In this document: positions 1-6,067 of the stretch, piece by piece
Layout of the letters: the number at the start of each line of letters is the position of its first letter
How positions within the stretch are numbered: position 1 is the first letter of the stretch
From: Lysobacterales bacterium
GTDB taxonomy: Bacteria > Pseudomonadota > Gammaproteobacteria > Xanthomonadales > Rhodanobacteraceae
Assembly (NCBI GenBank): GCA_013298265.1
Contig: JAAFHE010000034.1
Span: forward strand, 6,364-13,085
Length of the DNA stretch: 6,722 nt
Reading direction: 5' to 3'
Program-made: the position numbers and the translations under genes
Notes under the pieces: model-generated
What the model was told of the DNA's origin: nothing
Database searches by the model: none
What the model saw: only the letters and a program-made list of their open reading frames with translations

Positions 1-327
1 TGGTTCCGGCTCGACGGCGTCAGGTTTGCCGATGATTTCGCGCAGATCAGCTCGGGCTTCGTGCGTGCCCCGCTGAACCTGACCGAGACCGGTCTGTACT
101 GGAATTCGTTCGTGAACTACGCATGGACCGGCGTGGACAACACCGGCAGTTTCGGTGCGAATTGCAGCGGCTGGAACGCACCGTCGGGAGCGGGCTGGAC
201 GAGTCTGCCGGAAGCCAATGGTCCACGCTGGCCCAGGTCCTATCTCGACTCGGTGGGCTGTAGCTTGTTCCAGGCGTTGTACTGCCTGTCGGATTCCGAT
301 CTGCTTTTCCGGCACGATTTCCAATAA
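1..327 (+). CDS. C-terminal part of a lectin-like (DUF1554/endostatin-like) secreted protein, 5' end outside window
   Basis: The frame is open from the first base and stops at TAA (325-327), giving 108 visible residues; the true start lies upstream of the window. Residues about 22-95 show landmarks of the C-type-lectin-related fold found in DUF1554-like bacterial surface proteins: RAPLNLTETG, then AWTG (41-44), CSGW (55-58), a Gly/Ser stretch, a Trp (77), Cys 87 and a closing LYC (93-95). The three visible Cys (55, 87, 95) could form disulfides, which suits an exported protein. The protein ends in SDSDLLFRHDFQ. This resembles a worn version of the tail DNDRIFRSGFEGN on the RCC1 protein encoded convergently next door, so both may use the same envelope route (inference). 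No signal peptide can be checked because the N-terminus is missing. The domain was assigned from memory of the motif spacing, so the family is tentative; the reading frame itself is well supported. Confidence 0.75.
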   Translation, partial: WFRLDGVRFADDFAQISSGFVRAPLNLTETGLYWNSFVNYAWTGVDNTGSFGANCSGWNAPSGAGWTSLPEANGPRWPRSYLDSVGCSLFQALYCLSDSDLLFRHDFQ

Positions 328-346
328 GCGCATTCTGGAAAATATA

Positions 347-376
347 CGCCCCGGTCGAAAACGAATCGGCCGGGCG
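347..376 (+). terminator. Candidate hairpin terminator after the lectin-like gene
   Basis: Starting 19 bases after the TAA, the arm CGCCC-GG-TCG (347-357, with C352 bulged) pairs with CGGCCGGGCG (367-376) around a 9-base A-rich loop. This GC-rich stem is in the right place to end the + strand transcript. There is no T-tract after it, so it is not a textbook intrinsic terminator. It may only stabilise the 3' end. Confidence 0.3.
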
Positions 377-439
377 TTCCGGGTTAGCCAGGTGGGCAGC
401 TCACCGGGAAAGTGCAGGCTGCGTGCCTGGCTGTACTGA

Positions 440-604
440 ATGGGCGGCGTCGACGTCGCGCGCATCGATGGCGTCGAAGTGACGACCGGATTGGCGGTGG
501 TCTCCGACGACAGCGGCATCGAAGTCAGGGGGCTAGTTCCGGCACCTTCCATGGACGTTGTTCCATGGCCACGTTCAAGGCGGCCAGCACGGTCATCGCG
601 CTGA
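440..604 (+). other. Small 54-codon open frame of doubtful reality in the convergent gap
   Basis: An ATG directly after an in-frame TGA opens 54 codons ending at TGA (602-604). Residues 16-29 (TGLAVVSDDSGIEV) resemble the ADDSGLEV substrate-loop motif of HAM1/RdgB-type inosine/xanthosine triphosphate pyrophosphatases, but no other part of that family is recognisable in any frame. The C-terminal half is Pro/Arg-rich and looks like non-coding GC-rich sequence. There is no clear ribosome binding site. It could be a decayed gene fragment or chance; I would not treat it as an expressed gene. Confidence 0.12.
549..568. other. Short hairpin between the convergent genes
   Basis: CCATGGA (549-555) and TCCATGG (562-568) form a perfect 7-bp stem with a 6-base loop, 55 bases beyond the stop of the RCC1 gene on the - strand. 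There is no T-tract on either side. It could be a weak 3'-end structure for the RCC1 transcript, or chance. Confidence 0.2.
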
Positions 605-622
605 GCCAAGGCCCTGAGCAAG

Positions 623-3007
623 TCAGTTTCCTTCGAACCCGCTGCGGAATATCCGGTCATTGTCGAGCAACCATCGCGCGACGTCAGTCGGCGTGTAGCG
701 GTCCGAATAGGTGCTGTCGCCAAGCTGCATTTCCTCGTTCTGGCCCCAGCATTTTGCGGTTCCGGAAGTGGTGATCGCGCAGGTGTGGTATCCCCCCGCG
801 GACACTTTCGCGACGCCACTCGTGAGTCCACTGACGTTTTGCGGCACAGCACCGTTGTTCAGCGTACCGTTGCCGATCTGACCACGGTTGTTGTAACCCC
901 AGCATTGCAGGCCACCCGACATGTTCAACGCACAGGTGTGCTCGTTGCCCACCGTTGTCGCCGCGGCGCCGGACAAGGTATAGCCGACTACCGGCACAGG
1001 CTGCGACTGGTCGGTTCCACTCGCGTCGCCGAGCTGGCCGCGATTGTTTCGTCCCCAGCAGTTGATCGCGCCGCTCGTCATGCGTGCGCAAGTGTGGTTA
1101 TCGCCTGCGTCGATGCTTGCCACGCCGCTGCCGAGCCCGGTAACTGCTACAGGGACGTGGCGCGGAGCCAATGTGCCATCACCGAGCTGGCCATAGGTGT
1201 TGTCGCCCCAGCACCAGGCCGCGCCAGTGGTAGTGACCGCGCAGGAGTGCGAGCCGCCTGCGGCGACCGACTGAACACCCGAAATTCCCGAAACGACTAC
1301 CGAGTTCGGACGATTGGTCGTGGTGTTGTCGCCGAGCTGGCCTGCGTTGTTGCGCCCCCAGCAGCGTGCTGCGCCCGCGCTGGTGCGCGCACAACTGTGA
1401 TATCCGCCGGTCGCCAGAGCAGTAATGCCGGTGGCGGCTCCGAGCACATCCTGCGGTGACGTTCGATTCGTCGCCGAGCCGTCGCCGATCTGGTTGAAAT
1501 TATTGGCGCCCCAGCACTTCACGCCGCCAGAGGAGGTCAGCGCACACGTGTGGTAGTAGCCACCGGCCAGATCGGTCACGCCAGCCAGGCCAGTTACGGG
1601 CTTCGCGGCAGAACGGTCTGCAGTGCCGCCCGTGCCGAGTTCCCCGTCCCCACCCTCGCCCCAGCACATTGCACTGCCATCGGCGATCCGCACACACGTA
1701 TGGAAAGCACCGGATGCGATCAGCGATACGTCCGACGTGAGTCCGGCGACATCAACAGGAGTCGGCATCAATGCGTTCGAATTGGTGGATCGGGAACCGT
1801 CGCCGACCCTGCCGTCCCGGATTGCGCCCCAGCACCGCACGGCGCCATTTGCCAGACGCGCGCAGGTATGACTGTCTCCGGCGGCAATTTCGAAAACGCC
1901 GCTTGCAAGGCCGGACACCGGGACGCTGGTCGTGCGTTGGTTGGTAGTGCCATCGCCAATTTCGGAATGGCTGTTGTTACCCCAACAGCGCGCGGCGCCG
2001 GCCGTCGTACGCACGCAGGTGTGATAGCGACCGACCGTGACTGCGGCCACGCCCGAGTCCAGGCCCGCAACCGACGTGGGCATGGAACGGCTGACCGTGG
2101 TTCCGTCGCCAAGCTGGCCGTAAGTATTGTCGCCCCAGCACTTCACCCCGCCCGTGGAAAGCCGCGCGCACGTCTGGTTACCGCCGGCGGCGATCGCGCT
2201 TACACCTGAGGTCAGGCCCTGCACGTCGGCGGCGGTCTGGTGCGCAACCAGGGTGCCGTCGCCAAGCTGACCAGCCGCGTTGTCGCCCCAACACTTCACG
2301 CCGCCGGCCGAGGTGAGGCCGCAACTGTGACCGTAGCCGACAGCGACCTGGGTCACCACCGCTGAACCGAAGCCGGACACGCTGACAGCAGTCGGGCGGT
2401 TGACGAGCGTGCCGTCGCCGAGTTGGCCTGACGTATTAAATCCCCAGCACTTCGCGGCGCCGGCAGCTGTGACGGCGCACCCGTGCGCATCGCCGGTGGC
2501 GATGGACGTAACACCGAGACCGAGACCAGCGACGTCAGCGGGCGAAAATCGTGTGGTCGTCGTACCGTCGCCAACCTGGCCCCGGTTGTTGTAACCCCAG
2601 CAGCGTGCAACGCCCGCTGCGGCAATGGCACAGGTAAATTCAGTACCAGCAGCAACCGCAATGGGGTGACTGCCCGCCTCCAGCCCGAAAACGTCGACAG
2701 GGCTGTAGCATGCCTGCCCATTGATCGAACAACTCGTCGACTGACCGTTGCCCACGGATCCACTGTATTGCCTTCCCCAGCATTTCAATCCGTACTCTGT
2801 AGTTGACGCACAGCTTTGTACGCCTCCGGCCGCTATCGTTGCAGCAAGAACCTCACGCGACGGCAATGCTGATGCGAACATCACTGCGGCGACCAGGGCA
2901 AGCAGGCCGCGTCCAGGCCATCGCGACCACGCGGCACCGCGGCCAGTCAGATCCGAAATCGTCTTTGCGCCGGAATGATCATTCACCGGCCTACCGGAAA
3001 AGTTCAT
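623..3007 (-). CDS. Exported RCC1-repeat protein, 14 repeats, probable double seven-bladed beta-propeller
   Basis: This 794-residue protein is built almost wholly of RCC1-type repeats. Each has the form HTCA-x(9)-CWGxNxxGQLGDGT followed by a VxGLxSGV segment. CWG occurs 14 times, with its Cys at residues 76, 136, 187, 239, 290, 341, 392, 448, 498, 549, 599, 650, 702 and 753, so the period is mostly 50-52 residues. RCC1 propellers normally have seven blades, so 14 repeats suggest two propellers (inference). Every repeat has two Cys ten residues apart, and repeat 1 has an extra pair (93, 100), making 30 in all; this suits intrablade disulfides in an oxidising compartment. Residues 34-48 are hydrophobic after several Arg, with a plausible signal-peptide cut near VLA|AT (55/56). 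The C-terminus DNDRIFRSGFEGN is a short tail outside the repeats. The ATG is supported by AAGGAG seven bases upstream. Cell-surface or periplasmic protein interaction is likely, but the ligand is unknown. It lies downstream of the kinase gene on the same strand, separated by a MITE-like element. Confidence 0.93.
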   Translation of the reverse strand: MNFSGRPVNDHSGAKTISDLTGRGAAWSRWPGRGLLALVAAVMFASALPSREVLAATIAAGGVQSCASTTEYGLKCWGRQYSGSVGNGQSTSCSINGQACYSPVDVFGLEAGSHPIAVAAGTEFTCAIAAAGVARCWGYNNRGQVGDGTTTTRFSPADVAGLGLGVTSIATGDAHGCAVTAAGAAKCWGFNTSGQLGDGTLVNRPTAVSVSGFGSAVVTQVAVGYGHSCGLTSAGGVKCWGDNAAGQLGDGTLVAHQTAADVQGLTSGVSAIAAGGNQTCARLSTGGVKCWGDNTYGQLGDGTTVSRSMPTSVAGLDSGVAAVTVGRYHTCVRTTAGAARCWGNNSHSEIGDGTTNQRTTSVPVSGLASGVFEIAAGDSHTCARLANGAVRCWGAIRDGRVGDGSRSTNSNALMPTPVDVAGLTSDVSLIASGAFHTCVRIADGSAMCWGEGGDGELGTGGTADRSAAKPVTGLAGVTDLAGGYYHTCALTSSGGVKCWGANNFNQIGDGSATNRTSPQDVLGAATGITALATGGYHSCARTSAGAARCWGRNNAGQLGDNTTTNRPNSVVVSGISGVQSVAAGGSHSCAVTTTGAAWCWGDNTYGQLGDGTLAPRHVPVAVTGLGSGVASIDAGDNHTCARMTSGAINCWGRNNRGQLGDASGTDQSQPVPVVGYTLSGAAATTVGNEHTCALNMSGGLQCWGYNNRGQIGNGTLNNGAVPQNVSGLTSGVAKVSAGGYHTCAITTSGTAKCWGQNEEMQLGDSTYSDRYTPTDVARWLLDNDRIFRSGFEGN
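700..2830 (-). repeat. Degenerate tandem repeat of about 153 bp encoding the RCC1 units
   Basis: The coding strand carries 14 diverged copies of a roughly 153-bp unit. They are easiest to see on the + strand as recurring CCCCAGCA-type segments, the complement of the codons for CWG. Copies differ widely at DNA level while the protein motif is kept, which points to old duplications under selection rather than recent expansion. Two spacings are longer than the rest: repeat 1 to 2 (60 residues) and repeat 7 to 8 (56 residues). Confidence 0.85.
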
Positions 3008-3014
3008 GGTTCCT

Positions 3015-3020
3015 CTCCTT
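3015..3020 (-). promoter_or_regulatory. Strong ribosome binding site fixing the start of the RCC1 gene
   Basis: On the - strand, AAGGAG lies seven bases before the ATG at 3007. It decides the start: the signal peptide would have an unusually long N-terminal region (about 33 residues), which might tempt one to choose a later codon, but this site is near consensus and well spaced. Confidence 0.8.
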
Positions 3021-3063
3021 TGGTGAGCGCAAGCAACGCGTGAAACGCGCTCGCAGGCGGCGC

Positions 3064-3094
3064 ATTACATGGACTATCGTGTACACAATGCGAA
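3064..3094 (-). promoter_or_regulatory. Weak sigma-70-like promoter candidate for the RCC1 gene
   Basis: On the - strand, TTCGCA (3089-3094, four of six to TTGACA) and TGTAAT (3064-3069, five of six to TATAAT) are 19 bases apart, and the -10 ends 56 bases before the start codon. The spacer is longer than optimal. An 8-base palindrome GTGTACAC (3080-3087) lies in the spacer and might be an operator half or chance. No other convincing promoter is visible in 3008-3197, the rest of which holds only GC-rich leader sequence. Confidence 0.22.
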
Positions 3095-3197
3095 CTACAA
3101 CTTCGCCGCTGCTAGGCCGCTCCAATTTCTCACGCAGCGATTCCTGTCGAAAGGCAAACGCACGAGGGCGCGAAACTCGCTCAGGGAGGGGCGAACA

Positions 3198-3419
3198 CTA
3201 GGGAACCTCTGAACAAGTCGATATTTGCTCTTGATTCCGGAGCCCCCTTGAGTCAAGGGGGTGAAGAGTGATCGCTCAGAACAGCAGGTTCTGATCATTC
3301 TGAACGCCCAAGGGGCCGGACCGGCCAAATGCCTGCGTAGCAGGCGTTTGGCGGGGTTGTGGAGATCTGGTGCTGAGTACAAGAGCGGTAGTGTCAGGAC
3401 CTGTTCAGAGCTTCCCTAG
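3198..3419. mobile_element. MITE-like element (214 bp) with 18-bp terminal inverted repeats and CTAG target duplication
   Basis: The element spans 3202-3415. Its left end GGAACCTCTGAACAAGTC (3202-3219) matches the reverse complement of its right end, GGAAGCTCTGAACAGGTC (3398-3415), at 16 of 18 positions. CTAG lies on both outer sides (3198-3201 and 3416-3419), as expected for a 4-bp target duplication. IS5-group transposases favour YTAR targets such as CTAG, so mobilisation by an IS5-type enzyme is plausible (inference). It has no transposase or credible coding frame, so it would be non-autonomous. Inside are several dyads: CCCCCTTGA/TCAAGGGGG (3243-3261), TCAGAAC/GTTCTGA (3276-3294), GGCCGG/CCGGCC (3314-3326) and a 13-bp stem at 3324-3352. 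It separates the kinase and RCC1 genes and begins at the kinase stop codon, so its hairpins may act on the kinase transcript 3' end. Confidence 0.75.
3324..3352. other. Strong hairpin inside the MITE-like element
   Basis: GCCAAATGCCTGC (3324-3336) pairs with GCAGGCGTTTGGC (3340-3352) around a GTA loop. All 13 positions pair on the + strand, one as a T/G wobble. The adjoining GGCCGG-A-CCGGCC dyad (3314-3326) overlaps it by three bases, so the two folds compete in RNA. No T-tract follows on the kinase strand. It could still slow polymerase or protect the 3' end of kinase mRNA. Confidence 0.6.
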
Positions 3420-6040
3420 TGCGGTGAGGTTGCTCTATGCCTGGCGCGTTCGGCGATGTATTCGCCGATGCGTTCCAGTTCGGGACGAGCCTTGCGCGTC
3501 GCCGGGCGCGCTGCCTGGGCGTCAAACGCGGCGCGCGCTTCCGCGAACAAGCTCTGCGCTGCGTCTATCTTCTCCGAGGCGGCAAGCGACGCAGCACGTT
3601 CCATCACGAACTGCGCACGCTCCAAGGTGTTCACAGGCAAGGTAGCTACTGCCAGTTCGTAGGCATAGCGACTCGCGACGTCGCTTTCGTTGGCGCGGCC
3701 CAACAAGCGGTAGGCCTTGGAGAGACTGCTTTGCACAATCGCCTTGGTTATATCGGGCGACGCGTTGACAGCTTCAAAAGTGGTCAGTGCGCTCTGCAAC
3801 AAAGGTAGCGCGACATCGGGGTGGCCCAGCGCGAGATCTGCCGCCCCCTCAGCCTGCTTGAGGGTTGCGACCAGCGGGTGATCGTTGTCGAGCCGCACTT
3901 TGGCAATCGCTGCGGCGCTCTGGAATTCGCGCAGTGCCGCAGGCGCGTCGCCGTCATTTAGATAAATTGTTCCTAATGTATACATTACCTGCGCGACTCG
4001 CGGGTGATCGGCGCCGTACGACGCTCGGTAGATGGCTATCGACTTTTGCAGGCATTCCGCGGCGCGAGCCGAGTTATCGTCCAAGGAGATCACGGCCTCG
4101 AGCATCATGGCGTCAGCGTAGCGCAGGCTGTCGACGCCCAGGCGCGACGCGTAGATTGCCTCCGCCTCACGGGCCGCCTTCAACGCGTCGTCGCTGCGCG
4201 TCAGTCCGAAGTACGCGAGCGCCCGGTTCTGCGCGTTGACGCCGTAGGACACGGACTGGTTTCCGTAGGCCGCGTCCACCAACGGGCGCTGCCTGTCGAA
4301 CAGGAGTGCCGCCTCGGCGTTACGGCCCCGGTCCGTCAGCGTCGTGCCCAGATCGTTGATTACCTTGATCCGGAGGCCATCGTTGTCGGCAGCGGCCAAG
4401 GCCTCCTGCAGCAGGGTTTCTCCCTCGTCCAGCTTGCCGGCACGAATCAGGCGCCGACCTTCCGCGTGAAGGGCGCTGGCGCGTCGATCGTACCCGCCCG
4501 GCAATTCCCGGAGACGCGCGAGCGCTGCGTCAGCCTGCTCGAAGCGAGACAGTTCCACCAAGGTTTCGACTTGCGTGGTCAGTGCGTCCGCCAGCAATGG
4601 CGTTGCGTGTTGGGTTTCCGCCTGCTTTACCACGTGATCGAGCACGGTCAACGCGGTTTCAAATTCGCCCGTGCTCCGGGCGATGCGAGAGACCACCAGG
4701 TCAGCTGTCGCGCGAACTTCAGGGTCGGTGGCTTTCTCGGCCGCGCGCCGCAGGCGTTCGACCAGCGCACGCTCCGCATCCGTTATCTGGGGTGTGCTTT
4801 CCGGCTCGGCCGCTTCCATGGCAGAGACGACGAGACCCAGGCCGACGCGCGCGCGCTCTGCGTCCTTGGTTGCCTGAGCCTTGGCGCTGATCAGTTGGGT
4901 ACGCTGGACTACCAGGACAGTAGTGGCGCCGGCCAGCAGCAGCACCGCCGCGGCAACCGCGCAGGCCGCGACTGGACGCCGCCTGATCAGGCAAGTCAGT
5001 GCGTACGCCCACGTCCAGTGCCTCGCGCTTACCGGCTCGCGTACTGCCAGCGCACGCAGGTCGCTACCGAACTGCACAATGGACGAATAGCGATCCGCCG
5101 GATCGCGGGCGCAAGCACGCTTCACGATGGCGTGCATATCTCGACCGAGATGGCGCCGGCCCGGATAGGTTTTCCACTGGGTCGACTGGATCGTCTCGAT
5201 ATGCCTGGGCAAGGCCGCGGAATCTGCTTCCATCAGCACCTGCAGGAGCATCGCGCCCAGCGAAAAAGTGTCGGAGGCCGGCGAAGCCTCCCCAGCCAGC
5301 TGTTCCGGCGCCGCATAGGGCAAGGTGAAACCGTGCGCGACGCCGGCAGGCTTCTCTTTCGCGTATATTATTCCAAGGCCGAAATCGAGCACCTTGGGTT
5401 GCCCGCCGCCATCAATCAGCACGTTCGAGGGCTTCAAGTCGAGGTGCGCGACGCCATGCAGGTGTGCGTGGTGCAGCGCTTGGCTCAACTGGACAAACAC
5501 TGCAATCACCTTGGATCGGTCAGCATTGTGAAGGGCTGCATCAAGCGGCCTTCCGTTCACATATTCCGTGACAAGAAAAACCTGCCCTTCGTCGGTGCGA
5601 TCCACGCTGAGGAATCGCGCGATCGCCGGGTGATCGAGCTTCGCCAGCGCCCTGGCTTCACGGCGGATGGCGAACAAGCTCTCGCCGGCGGTCTGGTTCG
5701 GCAGTTTGATGGCAACCTGGCGATCGACAGATTCGCGCGCATGCGTGCCCAGGTATACGCTCCCTTGGCCGCCGGTGCCGATCAGGCCTTCGATGCGGTA
5801 GATCCCGATAGGTGTGCCGGGGTCACGTTTTGGCGCATCCTCAAAAAAGCCCTCACGCAGCAATGCGTCAATCTCACGACTCACGGAGGTGGAACCCAAC
5901 AAGGCAAGGAGGAGTGATCGATCGGCGTCGGACAAGCCTTCGTGCCGCAGGAATTCGCCCTGCTCGGCCACTGGCCGCTCACTGGCGGCAAGGTATATTT
6001 CAAACAGGGCTTCGATGCGGCTGGCAGAGCGCAGGCTCAT
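3416..6040 (-). CDS. Membrane-anchored Ser/Thr protein kinase with C-terminal TPR region
   Basis: This 874-residue protein resembles the PknB-type kinases paired with ECF sigma factors in Lysobacterales. Residues 1-65 form a helical leader (RIEALFEIYLAA). The kinase domain spans about 80-335: glycine loop GTGGQGSV (88-95), catalytic Lys112 in AIK, Glu128 of helix C, HLDLKPSN (199-206) with catalytic Asp201 and Asn206, DFG (219-221), APE (244-246) and Asp257. The Arg before the catalytic Asp is replaced by Leu200, so this is a non-RD kinase. RRR (353-355) precedes one membrane segment (about 357-378), which puts the kinase inside and the rest outside by the positive-inside rule. Residues about 440-845 are helical TPR-like repeats (for example HPRVAQVMYTLGTIYLNDGDAPAA-type units near 679), probably a protein- or ligand-binding sensor. 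The ATG has GGAG nine bases upstream. The stop TAG lies inside the CTAG duplication of the adjoining mobile element. The start is 27 bp from the divergent sigma gene, its likely partner. Confidence 0.93.
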   Translation of the reverse strand: MSLRSASRIEALFEIYLAASERPVAEQGEFLRHEGLSDADRSLLLALLGSTSVSREIDALLREGFFEDAPKRDPGTPIGIYRIEGLIGTGGQGSVYLGTHARESVDRQVAIKLPNQTAGESLFAIRREARALAKLDHPAIARFLSVDRTDEGQVFLVTEYVNGRPLDAALHNADRSKVIAVFVQLSQALHHAHLHGVAHLDLKPSNVLIDGGGQPKVLDFGLGIIYAKEKPAGVAHGFTLPYAAPEQLAGEASPASDTFSLGAMLLQVLMEADSAALPRHIETIQSTQWKTYPGRRHLGRDMHAIVKRACARDPADRYSSIVQFGSDLRALAVREPVSARHWTWAYALTCLIRRRPVAACAVAAAVLLLAGATTVLVVQRTQLISAKAQATKDAERARVGLGLVVSAMEAAEPESTPQITDAERALVERLRRAAEKATDPEVRATADLVVSRIARSTGEFETALTVLDHVVKQAETQHATPLLADALTTQVETLVELSRFEQADAALARLRELPGGYDRRASALHAEGRRLIRAGKLDEGETLLQEALAAADNDGLRIKVINDLGTTLTDRGRNAEAALLFDRQRPLVDAAYGNQSVSYGVNAQNRALAYFGLTRSDDALKAAREAEAIYASRLGVDSLRYADAMMLEAVISLDDNSARAAECLQKSIAIYRASYGADHPRVAQVMYTLGTIYLNDGDAPAALREFQSAAAIAKVRLDNDHPLVATLKQAEGAADLALGHPDVALPLLQSALTTFEAVNASPDITKAIVQSSLSKAYRLLGRANESDVASRYAYELAVATLPVNTLERAQFVMERAASLAASEKIDAAQSLFAEARAAFDAQAARPATRKARPELERIGEYIAERARHRATSPH

Positions 6041-6049
6041 TGGATATTT

Positions 6050-6053
6050 CTCC
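6050..6053 (-). promoter_or_regulatory. Ribosome binding site of the kinase gene, inside the 27-bp divergent gap
   Basis: On the - strand, GGAG lies nine bases before the ATG at 6040. It supports that start and places the kinase leader in the same few bases that form the 5' leader of the sigma gene on the other strand. Promoters for both genes must therefore lie inside each other's coding sequence or further out. Confidence 0.6.
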
Positions 6054-6067
6054 GGGCTATTGACAGC

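Noticed and set aside
785..2209. Two + strand frames (785-1459 and 1550-2209) opposite the RCC1 gene
   Set aside because: They mirror the repeat structure of the RCC1 gene (recurring VVxPA-type residues from the complement of CWG codons) and show no independent features.
3095..3382. 95-codon frame on the - strand across the mobile element
   Set aside because: It spans the junction between the element and unique leader DNA, its composition follows the hairpins, and no family is recognisable.
4004..5917. 637-codon open frame on the + strand opposite the kinase gene
   Set aside because: It lies wholly antisense to a clear kinase-TPR gene. Its translation has no recognisable domain, and such long frames are common opposite GC-rich genes with few stop-prone codons on the other strand.
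6060..6065. Perfect TTGACA box just before the sigma ATG
   Set aside because: The position 17 bases downstream reads AGTCGG, not a -10 element, and a promoter there would start transcription inside the gene. Chance is likelier.
5942..6067. Earlier GTG start for the sigma factor, adding 42 residues
   Set aside because: The extension is antisense to the kinase N-terminus, unlike the start of the sigma family, and has no convincing ribosome binding site.
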